41,088 nucleotides of DNA, from NCBI GenBank assembly GCA_036394195.1, contig DASWFO010000234.1, positions 1-41,088 on the forward strand, written 5' to 3'. The number at the start of each line of letters is the position of its first letter. Positions within the stretch are counted from its first letter, which is position 1. Made by a program: the position numbers and the translations under genes. The stretch comes from DATJPD01 sp036394195. GTDB taxonomy: Bacteria; Pseudomonadota; Alphaproteobacteria; CACIAM-22H2. The notes under the pieces were generated by a model. That model had not been told where the DNA came from and did not search any database. It saw only the letters and a program-made list of their open reading frames with translations. Positions 7,827 through 13,664 of this stretch are shown here, piece after piece.

Positions 7827-8572
7827 CCAAGTCCGGCACGTGGACGATTCGACGTCGGCACGTCCTCATGGGTGCGGCAGCGGCCCCGCTGGCGCTGGCG
7901 TGGCCGTTTGCAAGAGCTTGGGCCGCCACACCCGGCGCATTCGACTTCTCGGCCGATCCGGTGGGCGGCGAGCCCCGCTCGTTCACGGCCATTGTTGGCA
8001 ACTGGGTGATCGCGCAGGACGGCGACAATCGCGTGCTCGCCGTCGATGGCCGCAAATGGAAGGAAGGACAAGCGTCCGCCGGCATTGCCGACAAGGCGCG
8101 CGCCGTCTATGGCGAGCGCTACGCCGAGTTCCTCGATAATGTGCAGGCTTATGCCTATTACCCGTACGCGGTCGCCACGGGCATCGACAATTTCACCGAC
8201 GGCGAGATCTCGATGCGCTTCAAGCCGCTCGAAGGCCGCATCGACCAGGGTGCCGGCATCCTGTTCAACCTCAAACCCAACGGCGACTATCTCACCGTGC
8301 GCGCCAATGCGCTGGAGAACAACCTCGTGCTGTGGCAGTTCGTTCGCGGCAAGCGCAGCTCGGTCAGCTGGGTCCGCAACACGCCGACGGCGTCGCGCCA
8401 ATGGCATGACCTTAAGCTCGTGGTCCGTGGCACCACCGTTGAAAGCTATCTCGATGGCAAGCTCACCCTGACCCACGTGCTACCGGCGGCACCGTCCGGC
8501 AAGGTCGGCGTGTGGTCGAAGGCGGACAGCTTCGTCTATTTCGACGATTACACTGTGAAGCCGGCCGCCTGA
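7823..8572 (+). CDS. LamG/DUF1080-like jelly-roll protein with Tat-type signal
   Basis: A 249-residue protein. The N terminus has a twin-arginine type signal (RRRHVLMGAAAAPLALAWPFARAWAA). The mature part looks like a concanavalin-like beta-sandwich of the LamG/3-keto-disaccharide hydrolase (DUF1080) superfamily: ISMRFKPLEGRIDQGAGILFNLKPNGDYLTVRAN, WHDLKLVVRGTTVESYLDGKLTL, GKVGVWSKADSFVYFDDYTV. Enzyme activity is not evident; a carbohydrate-binding or scaffold role is equally possible. A strong AAAGGAGG precedes the ATG, which overlaps the permease stop by four bases. It ends the DUF1259-ABC operon. A short GC hairpin without a clear T tract follows (8577-8595). Confidence 0.75.
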   Translation: MTKSGTWTIRRRHVLMGAAAAPLALAWPFARAWAATPGAFDFSADPVGGEPRSFTAIVGNWVIAQDGDNRVLAVDGRKWKEGQASAGIADKARAVYGERYAEFLDNVQAYAYYPYAVATGIDNFTDGEISMRFKPLEGRIDQGAGILFNLKPNGDYLTVRANALENNLVLWQFVRGKRSSVSWVRNTPTASRQWHDLKLVVRGTTVESYLDGKLTLTHVLPAAPSGKVGVWSKADSFVYFDDYTVKPAA

Positions 8573-8599
8573 CGGCACGCCCGACCGTCCCCGGGCATC

Positions 8600-8628
8600 T
8601 TGCGGCTACTCCGCGATGTGCCTATACA
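8600..8628 (+). promoter_or_regulatory. Sigma-70-like promoter for leader A and chrA
   Basis: TTGCGG, 17 bases, TATACA (4/6 and 4/6 matches). The expected transcription start, about 8634-8636, falls just before the first hairpin of the leader, so the RNA would begin with the structured element. Confidence 0.5.
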
Positions 8629-8633
8629 TGACG

Positions 8634-8721
8634 CCATCGGGATTTGCAGGCTCCCGGTATCCAAAGACGGTCCGCCGTCCAAGCTCTGCTCATAACTCGC
8701 ATCCGCGAGGGTGAGCGCATG
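8634..8721 (+). promoter_or_regulatory. Structured 5' leader A (cis-regulatory RNA) of chrA operon
   Basis: Elements in order: hairpin 1 CGGGA/UCCCG (8638-8642 with 8652-8656) with loop UUUGCAGGC; 19 linker bases; conserved segment CGUCCAAGCUCUGCU (8676-8690); hairpin 2 CUCGC-AUCC-GCGAG (8696-8709); Shine-Dalgarno-like GAGGGUGAG; AUG-GAC at 8719. The first base of hairpin 1 is 81 bases before the AUG, exactly as in leader B. The conserved segment can pair through CUGC with GCAG of loop 1 (pseudoknot), or through GUCCA and GCUC with UGGAC and GAGC around the start codon. Two near copies at 10453 and 13581 give covariation. It may belong to a published chrB-associated RNA motif; I cannot test this here. 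Confidence 0.7.
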
Positions 8722-8922
8722 GACAACGTCAAGCCGGACCTTCCAACCGCACTAATCGCACCGCGATCAGGTCGCCCGACTTGGAGCAGTCGAGGGGTTG
8801 CTTCCCCTTTGCGTGCTCGACGCGGCGGTGGCTTAAGCCGTGCCGACGCCCATGCCCATCAAACGACCTGCAGATTCACGACCGCCCCCCAGATCGACCA
8901 GCTCCAAGTCGACCAAGCCTAG
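8719..8922 (+). CDS. Small ORF coupled to chrA
   Basis: A 67-codon ORF starting at the leader's AUG-GAC (Met-Asp-Asn-Val). Its stop TAG (8920-8922) overlaps the AGGAGA ribosome-binding site of chrA. The peptide (rich in Arg, Pro and Ser, no hydrophobic segment) resembles neither of the other two leader ORFs beyond the Met-Asp start, so it is probably a translated control ORF and not a functional protein. Its translation would deliver ribosomes to the chrA start. There is no known family. Confidence 0.45.
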   Translation: MDNVKPDLPTALIAPRSGRPTWSSRGVASPLRARRGGGLSRADAHAHQTTCRFTTAPQIDQLQVDQA

Positions 8923-8932
8923 GAGAACTCAT

Positions 8933-10339
8933 TTGTCAGATCTGTCCCTCGCCGAAGCCGGCTCCGTTTCGCCACCAGCCAGTCATGGTGTGTCCTTTCG
9001 CGAAGCCTTCTGGACATGGCTCCGGGTTGCGCTCCTGAGTTTCGGCGGACCTGCCGGCCAGATCGCCGTCATGCACCGGATCGTCGTCGAGGAAAAGAAA
9101 TGGATCGGCGAGACGCGGTTTCTCCACGCGCTGAACTATTGCATGCTCCTGCCCGGACCTGAGGCCCAGCAACTCGCTGTATACATCGGGTGGCTGATGC
9201 ATCGCACGGCCGGTGGCCTCGTCGCGGGCATCCTCTTCGTCCTACCCGGCATGGTGTCGATCATGGTGCTGAGCTGGCTCTATGCCGGTTTCGGAGCGAT
9301 CGGTACCGTGCAGGCGCTGTTCTTCGGTCTCAAGGCGGCGGTGCTTGCCATTGTCCTGGAGGCCGTCATCCGCATCGGCAAGCGCTCCTTGAAGAACGCC
9401 ACAATGGTCGGCTTCGCTGCGGCGTCGTTCCTGGCGATCTTCGTGCTCGGCATCTCGTTCCCGTGGATCATCCTGGGGGCCGGTCTGATCGGTTTTATCG
9501 GACACCGTGTCGGTATCGCCGCCTTCCAGCCCGGCGGGGGCCACGGTTCGTCCGGCGGCAAGCAGGCTCTGTCAGACGCCGACTCCCGGCTCGGAGAAGG
9601 CACCCCGGCTCACACGCGGCCATCAACGGGATGGCTGATCACGGTGCTGGCAATATCGTTCATCCTCTGGTTCGGGCCCATCATCGTTATTTTCGCAACG
9701 CTCGGCGGATCGAGCGTCTTCGCCGACATCAGCGTGTTCTTTTCCAAGATGGCGGTTGTGACCTTCGGTGGGGCCTATGCCGTTCTGGCCTATGTTGCGC
9801 AGGAAGCGGTTCAGCATTACGGATGGGTTCGGCCCGGCGAGATGCTGGACGGGCTCGGTATGGCCGAGACCACGCCCGGACCGTTGATCATGGTGCTGCA
9901 GTTCGTCGGTTTCATGGCCGCCTTTCGCGATCCCGGATCGCTGAGCCCAATGGTGGCGGGGACGTTAGGCGGCTTGCTGACCACGTGGGTCACGTTCGTT
10001 CCGTGCTTCTTGTTCATTTTCGCCGGTGCGCCGTATATCGAGGCATTGCGCGGCAATAAAGCGCTTGGCGCGGCCCTCTCATCGATCACCGCCGCGGTCG
10101 TCGGAGTGGTTCTGAACCTCGCAATCTGGTTCGCGCTTCATACATGGTTCCATGCAGTCACTCCGATTCCCGGCCTGGCGCTCGAGGTTCCAGTCCCCTC
10201 GAGCCTCGATCCCTGGGCGCTCGCACTTTCGGTCGCCGCGATGGTGGCCATTTTCCGTTTCCATGTCGGAATGATCCCGACCTTGGCCGCGTCTTCCGGG
10301 GCCGGGATCGTCCTGTATCTTTTGGGAATAGCTCCGTGA
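8933..10339 (+). CDS. chrA: Chromate transporter, CHR family (two-domain)
   Basis: A 468-residue membrane protein of the long-chain CHR family, made of two homologous halves. The first has FGGPAGQIAVMHRIVVEEKKWI and LNYCMLLPGPEAQQLAVYIGW; the second has FFSKMAVVTFGGAYAVLAYVAQEAV and LGMAETTPGPLIMVLQFVGF. These are the FGGP/TFGGAY and PGPEAQQ/TPGPL signature pairs. About 10-12 membrane segments are visible, with a central hydrophilic linker (about residues 200-230). It exports chromate from the cytoplasm. The start is TTG 8933, six bases after AGGAGA; the longer in-frame ATG at 8840 would add an implausible Pro/Ser/Arg-rich leader overlapping the small ORF. Expression is probably controlled by leader A and by coupling to the small ORF. 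Confidence 0.9.
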   Translation: MSDLSLAEAGSVSPPASHGVSFREAFWTWLRVALLSFGGPAGQIAVMHRIVVEEKKWIGETRFLHALNYCMLLPGPEAQQLAVYIGWLMHRTAGGLVAGILFVLPGMVSIMVLSWLYAGFGAIGTVQALFFGLKAAVLAIVLEAVIRIGKRSLKNATMVGFAAASFLAIFVLGISFPWIILGAGLIGFIGHRVGIAAFQPGGGHGSSGGKQALSDADSRLGEGTPAHTRPSTGWLITVLAISFILWFGPIIVIFATLGGSSVFADISVFFSKMAVVTFGGAYAVLAYVAQEAVQHYGWVRPGEMLDGLGMAETTPGPLIMVLQFVGFMAAFRDPGSLSPMVAGTLGGLLTTWVTFVPCFLFIFAGAPYIEALRGNKALGAALSSITAAVVGVVLNLAIWFALHTWFHAVTPIPGLALEVPVPSSLDPWALALSVAAMVAIFRFHVGMIPTLAASSGAGIVLYLLGIAP

Positions 10340-10366
10340 ACGAACCTCGCGATAAGAGCCGCTGCG

Positions 10367-10382
10367 CTTAAAACTGCCTTAA
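10367..10382 (+). promoter_or_regulatory. QseB/PmrA-type operator, copy 6 (best form)
   Basis: CTTAAAACTGCCTTAA, identical to copy 5. It lies 27 bases after the chrA stop, 71 bases before hairpin 1 of leader B and 153 bases before the ATG at 10536. It links the YVTN/ChrB-C operon to the two-component regulon. Confidence 0.82.
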
Positions 10383-10452
10383 ACAATGCGTCTTTATTCA
10401 GACATGCATGCTGCATCCTTGCGCCGCAGCCGGCTTCACCTAATCTCCGGCC

Positions 10453-10538
10453 GTCGGGATCTGCAGACTCCCGGCCTTCCCAATATGGCGCTCGTCCAAG
10501 CTCTGCTGACCACTCGATGCGTCGAGCGACGAGCCATG
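10453..10538 (+). promoter_or_regulatory. Structured 5' leader B (cis-regulatory RNA)
   Basis: Same architecture as leader A: hairpin 1 CGGGA/UCCCG (10455-10459 with 10469-10473), loop UCUGCAGAC; 19 linker bases; CGUCCAAGCUCUGCU (10493-10507); hairpin 2 CUCGA-UGCG-UCGAG (10513-10526, closing pair A-U where A has C-G); AUG-GAC at 10536. Loop GCAGA pairs fully with UCUGC (A-U where A and C have G-U). CGUCCA pairs with all six bases of UGGACG at the start codon, with GAGC/GCUC adding four pairs. A possible promoter (TTGCGC 10419, 16 bases, TAATCT 10441) would start the RNA just before hairpin 1; the operator at 10367 lies further upstream. Confidence 0.7.
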
Positions 10539-10742
10539 GACGGACGATATGCAAAGTATTCGCAACAGATTGGCATCCGCCGCGACGCTCGCGCGTTCGC
10601 CCGTCGCCGCGCGTTCGCCCGTCGCAAGGCGACTGCTCCAACGTCACCTGTCTATGCCGCAACGTTGTTAGCGGCGGCGACGGCCGTGATCGGCCTGATC
10701 GCGTTCCCGCTGCTGCAGCCGACCTGGGTAATGGTCAAATGA
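10536..10742 (+). CDS. Small basic single-span membrane protein
   Basis: A 68-residue product beginning Met-Asp at the leader B start codon. It has a basic N-terminal half with a duplicated RAFARR segment and one hydrophobic span (about residues 42-62, VYAATLLAAATAVIGLIAFPLL), so an N-in tail-anchored inner-membrane topology is likely. The longer in-frame start at 10386 would place coding sequence across the structured leader and is rejected. Its stop TGA overlaps the GGAGG of the next gene, giving coupling. The family is not recognised. Unlike the leader A ORF, this one looks like a real protein. Confidence 0.6.
   Translation: MDGRYAKYSQQIGIRRDARAFARRRAFARRKATAPTSPVYAATLLAAATAVIGLIAFPLLQPTWVMVK
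10591..10626 (+). repeat. 18-bp in-frame tandem duplication
   Basis: Two adjacent 18-base units (10591-10608 and 10609-10626), 17 of 18 identical, inside the small membrane-protein gene. They encode the repeated Arg-Ala-Phe-Ala-Arg-Arg/Lys segment. Confidence 0.85.
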
Positions 10743-10754
10743 GGAGGCGTCGGC

Positions 10755-11780
10755 ATGCCGCTCGATCGCCGATCTGTTCTCTACGGGGCCGTCGGCCTAG
10801 TCGGCCTCGGACACCGTTTTTGCCGGCCTGCAGCCGCGGAGAGTCCCATGACCACTGATCCGCTTCGTCATGTTGGATACATCGACCTGCCCTTGCACTG
10901 GGGAAAGGGTGGCTTCGACCATGCGGCGGTCCATGCGGCGAGCGGTCATGTCTATGTGGCGCATACCGCGAACGACGCCGTCGACGTCTTCGATCCGGCG
11001 ACGGGACGGCTTCTTTTTTCGGTGGCGGGGCTGCCGGGCGTCGCCGGCGTTCTGGTCAGCGATGAGGTGCCGCTGATCATCGCCTCGGCGCGGGCCGAGA
11101 ACACCATCGGCATCTTCGCGCCGGGACCCAATCCCGAGGTGCTGAAAGTTGCGGTTGGGCTCCGCCCCAACGGGCTCGCCTTCGATCGCAAGCGCGGCGT
11201 GATCCTCGCCGCCAATGTCGGCGATCCCGCCATCCCCGGCTCGTACACGCTGTCGATGGTCGACCTGGAGGCGCGGCGGATGCGGACGGCGATCCCGGTC
11301 GCCGGGCGGACGCGCTGGGCGCTCTATGATCCTGAGGCCGACGCCTTCTACGTCAATATCTCCGACCCGCCGCAGATCGTGGTCGTCGACGCGAGAGATC
11401 CCGGGCGCATCGCCCGCGTGCTCGCCATCCCGACGGCCGGACCGCACGGGCTCGACCTCGATCCCGCCACACGCCGGCTGTTCTGCGCCTGCGATGCGAA
11501 GACGCTGATCACGCTCGACGCGCATTCAGGAAAGATCCTGGACCAGCGGCCCCTCAGCGGAGTCCCCGACGTCGTGTGGTTCAACCGCCAGCGCCGGCAG
11601 CTCTACGTCGCGGTCGGCGATCCTGGACTGATCGATGTGTTCGAAACGCAGACGATGGAGCGGCTGGGCAGCGTGGCCACCGAGAAGGGCGCGCATACGA
11701 CGGCCCTGTCGCCGGCCGGCGACCGCCTTTACGCCTTTCTGCCGGCGACTCATCGCGCGGCGATTTACGAAGTGAGCTGA
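10755..11780 (+). CDS. YncE-like YVTN beta-propeller protein, exported
   Basis: A 341-residue protein with an N-terminal export signal of Tat-like form (PLDRRSVLYGAVGLVGLG) and about seven propeller blades of the YVTN/YncE type (VYVAHTANDAVDVFDPATGRLLFSV, GLRPNGLAFDRKRGVILAANVGD, PHGLDLDPATRRLFCACDAKTLITLDAHSGKIL, LYVAVGDPGLIDVFETQ, HTTALSPAGDRLYAFLPAT). Propellers of this kind are periplasmic; the ligand is unknown. GGAGG overlaps the stop of the preceding small ORF, and the ChrB-C gene follows after 25 bases. Operon context suggests a role in metal or oxidative stress defence (inference). Confidence 0.85.
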   Translation: MPLDRRSVLYGAVGLVGLGHRFCRPAAAESPMTTDPLRHVGYIDLPLHWGKGGFDHAAVHAASGHVYVAHTANDAVDVFDPATGRLLFSVAGLPGVAGVLVSDEVPLIIASARAENTIGIFAPGPNPEVLKVAVGLRPNGLAFDRKRGVILAANVGDPAIPGSYTLSMVDLEARRMRTAIPVAGRTRWALYDPEADAFYVNISDPPQIVVVDARDPGRIARVLAIPTAGPHGLDLDPATRRLFCACDAKTLITLDAHSGKILDQRPLSGVPDVVWFNRQRRQLYVAVGDPGLIDVFETQTMERLGSVATEKGAHTTALSPAGDRLYAFLPATHRAAIYEVS

Positions 11781-11805
11781 CAGTCTCATTCCAAAGGAGA
11801 CGGAC

Positions 11806-12246
11806 ATGAAATGGATCACCCGAGAGAAAGCCCGCGTCGACCGTATCGCCTGCCCGTGGCTGATCAGCCGCTTCATCGACAAGAGTCCGGAATTCCTGTT
11901 CGTTCCGGCGGACCAGGTGATGGATGTAGCCAAGCGCGAGCAGGCGATTCCCTACGACGTCCCCAGTGTCGAGCTGGGGCATCAGGGCGATCACTGCTCG
12001 TTTGACGCGTTCCTGGTCAAATACAAGCTGGACGATCCGGCGCTGCAGAAGCTCGCCCTGATCGTGCGTGGCGCCGACACGTCAGATCGCGAGCTGACCC
12101 CCGAGTCGGCGGGCCTCTACGCCTATGCGACCGGCTTTCAGGCGACGAGCAGGGACGATTTCGAGAACATGGCGCGACAGTTTCCGGCCTATGACGCGCT
12201 CTATGCATATTGCGGCGGCAAGAGCCAACCGTCACCGCGGCGCTGA
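11806..12246 (+). CDS. ChrB C-terminal domain protein (chromate resistance)
   Basis: A 146-residue stand-alone version of the ChrB C-terminal (Chrome_Resist) domain. It shows the typical opening MKWITREKARVDRIACPWLISRFIDKSPEFLFVPADQV, the central VELGHQGDHCSFDAFLVKYKL, and the ending YALYAYCGG-like motif (YDALYAYCGG). Conserved Cys and His residues (ACPWLI, GHQGDHCSF) suggest a metal-handling or redox role. Full-length ChrB is a chromate-responsive regulator; the N-terminal regulatory half is absent here, so this is probably not the DNA-binding regulator. A strong AAAGGAG precedes the ATG. It is third in the operon under leader B and two genes after chrA, which supports the chromate assignment. 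Confidence 0.88.
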   Translation: MKWITREKARVDRIACPWLISRFIDKSPEFLFVPADQVMDVAKREQAIPYDVPSVELGHQGDHCSFDAFLVKYKLDDPALQKLALIVRGADTSDRELTPESAGLYAYATGFQATSRDDFENMARQFPAYDALYAYCGGKSQPSPRR

Positions 12247-12281
12247 GCCGTTTCTCTCGCCGTTCGACGACAGGAGGCCTC

Positions 12282-12434
12282 ATGCCGCGGTCCATCACCG
12301 ATCTGTTTTCCAGTGACGAGAACATCTGGACACTCGCCCTCATCGGTCTGGCCGTCGTGCTCGTGTTCATGATTGGCAAGAGCATCGTCTCGAGCGTGAT
12401 CCGGCGTGTCAAAAGCCGGACCGGCCATGATTGA
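12282..12434 (+). CDS. Small single-span membrane protein
   Basis: A 50-residue protein with one hydrophobic span (about 16-36, IWTLALIGLAVVLVFMIGKSI) and a basic C-terminal tail (RRVKSRTGHD). AGGAGG is placed five bases before the ATG, which supports real translation. It overlaps the next gene by eight bases. No family is recognised; position suggests it belongs to the leader B operon. Confidence 0.65.
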   Translation: MPRSITDLFSSDENIWTLALIGLAVVLVFMIGKSIVSSVIRRVKSRTGHD

Positions 12435-12801
12435 CCGGCGACGCCTTTGGTTAGGGTGGCTGATCTGCGCGATGGTTGCGGCGGCGGTCGCCCTGCCGGC
12501 CGCTGCCGAGGGCTTGCGCAAGCTGTCGGAGAAGGACATCCGCGCCCGCATCATCGGCCAGGTGATCACGGACGGGGCGCATTGGTGGGACCACTACCGG
12601 CCGGACGGCACGATCGAGAGCTCGGACATGGGCAAACGGAAGACGGGCCGATGGCAAATCAAGGCCAGCCGGCTGTGCATTTGGCGCGGCGACCTCGATG
12701 GCGATTGCTACGAGGTCTGGGTCGCGGGAGATGAGGTCGAGTTGCGCACCGACGGCATCGAACCGTTGCCCGCCTACCTCAGGAAGCCCGACCGCCGATA
12801 A
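12427..12801 (+). CDS. Hypothetical exported protein
   Basis: A 124-residue protein with a signal peptide (MIDRRRLWLGWLICAMVAAAVALPAAAE) and a compact mature domain rich in Trp, with two cysteines (KETGRW-like GRWQIKASRLCIWRGDLDGDCYEVWVAGDEVEL). The pattern recalls small periplasmic domains that begin with SEKDIRARIIGQVITD and end with a short beta sheet (DUF995-like); I cannot assign a family with confidence. It starts within the end of the preceding gene (ATG 12427; in-frame GTG 12406 is possible), so it is probably the last gene of the leader B operon. The 275 bases after it hold a GC-rich inverted repeat (GCCGCC/GGCGGC near 12818-12840) and no gene I can support. Confidence 0.7.
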   Translation: MIDRRRLWLGWLICAMVAAAVALPAAAEGLRKLSEKDIRARIIGQVITDGAHWWDHYRPDGTIESSDMGKRKTGRWQIKASRLCIWRGDLDGDCYEVWVAGDEVELRTDGIEPLPAYLRKPDRR

Positions 12802-13076
12802 ACGCGGTGCTCCTGGCCGCCGCTCCGACGCAGGCGGCTGCCTGCTGCGGGTCGCTCATCCGAGGGCCGGGCTTTTTCCTGGCACGGCATACTTGTGACT
12901 GCAGCGCCACTTTGACCCGGTCGGGCGTCAGCGGCGCACGCCGGTAGCATGGAACATTGCATTGGCGACCGCTCGCCGGGCCGTTTGGCTAGTTGGAGCG
13001 AGCTGCAGTCATCACGCCGGGGTCGGTCGGTTTCTTAGGCAGCGCGGGTGTTGGCGATGAATGAGTCGACGTCATT

Positions 13077-13364
13077 TCACTCTTCATCGGCGTCTTTAAA
13101 TGGCTCGACGGCAAGCCGCCCACTTTCGGAGTTAACGGCAAGGTCGGCCGGCTTACCGTCCCTGAGCGCCGTCACCACAAACCAGTTTTCGTCGCGCCTG
13201 ATCTGCACGTTCGTATATCCGTCCGCCTCAAGCTTCGCTCGTATTTGCTCTTCGTTGACCGGTTTGTCACCCGCAATGAACACGCGCTGCTGGAGTCGGT
13301 CCACGACGACGCCCGCCGCGACGAGCAAGACGCATATCCCAGCGCCGATTGGCCATTTTTTCAC
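13077..13364 (-). CDS. PepSY-like membrane-anchored small protein
   Basis: A 95-residue protein: MKKWPIGAGICVLLVAAGVVV forms a signal anchor, then a PepSY-like module (NEEQIRAKLEADGYTNVQIRRDENWFVVTAL, PADLAVNSESGRLAVEPF) and an acidic end (DADEE). The start is set at GTG 13364 because GGAG lies seven bases upstream and the protein then opens with Met-Lys-Lys and a hydrophobic core. The in-frame ATG at 13406 would be only eight bases from the operator and would add an odd 14-residue prefix. Operator copy 7 then lies 49 bases upstream, close to the 50 bases seen for copy 5. Confidence 0.78.
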   Translation of the reverse strand: MKKWPIGAGICVLLVAAGVVVDRLQQRVFIAGDKPVNEEQIRAKLEADGYTNVQIRRDENWFVVTALRDGKPADLAVNSESGRLAVEPFKDADEE

Positions 13365-13413
13365 CGCGCCGCTCCGAGCGAGAGCCGTGGGCACCAAGAC
13401 TTTCATGCTCTCT

Positions 13414-13429
13414 TTAAGGCAGATTTAAG
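13414..13429 (-). promoter_or_regulatory. QseB/PmrA-type operator, copy 7
   Basis: The minus strand reads CTTAAATCTGCCTTAA, 15 of 16 matches to the best copy, with both CTTAA half-sites perfect. It lies 49 bases before GTG 13364 of the PepSY-like gene and points toward it. Confidence 0.82.
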
Positions 13430-13580
13430 TCCGCCCCCTGAACTATGAGACGGCAAGTAGCGGCACTACGATACCCGAGAGGCGTCTTTGGGATGCGCCG
13501 ATTGCGGCGCTTGTCCGGTCTTGCCTGGAAAGCCTGTCCGGGGATTGTCGAGCCGATAAGCGGACGCCACGTATGGGCCG

Positions 13581-13664
13581 CACGGGGATGCAGGCTCCCC
13601 GCTAGACGATTCTCGTCCAAGCTCTGCCTCGACCACAGCCATCGGCGTGGATGGAGGCATTGTG
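13581..13664 (+). promoter_or_regulatory. Structured 5' leader C (cis-regulatory RNA) of RND operon
   Basis: Diverged copy of leaders A and B: hairpin 1 CGGGGA/UCCCCG (13583-13588 with 13596-13601), one pair longer on both sides than A/B, loop UGCAGGC; 12 linker bases; conserved CGUCCAAGCUCUGC (13614-13627); a different hairpin 2 (CCAC-A-GCC-AUC-GGC-GUGG, 13633-13650); GGAGG; then GUG-GAC at 13662. Hairpin 1 begins 79 bases before the start codon. CGUCCA can pair with UGGACG at the start and CUCU with GGAG of the ribosome-binding site; GCAGG can pair with UCUGC. The promoter is not clear (TTGTCG at 13545 and ACGTAT at 13569 is a weak candidate). Confidence 0.65.

Noticed and set aside
8577..8595. 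Hairpin GCCCG/CGGGC after the LamG-like gene as a terminator
   Set aside because: Only five pairs with an eight-base loop and no T tract; insufficient for an intrinsic terminator call.
8830..8839. Palindrome GGCTTAAGCC upstream of chrA
   Set aside because: It contains a single CTTAA but no second half-site or CTGC spacer, and it lies inside the small ORF; probably chance.
8840..8932. Longer ATG start for chrA
   Set aside because: The extra 31 residues are low-complexity Pro/Ser/Arg/Lys and overlap the small ORF; AGGAGA is correctly spaced for TTG 8933 and no ribosome-binding site precedes 8840.
10386..10535. Longer start (ATG 10386) for the small membrane protein
   Set aside because: It would translate straight through the structured leader that is shared with two other operons; the leader comparison places the start at 10536.
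12802..13076. Minus-strand frame 12774-12962 as a gene
   Set aside because: No family resemblance, overlaps the end of the exported-protein gene and lacks a ribosome-binding site.
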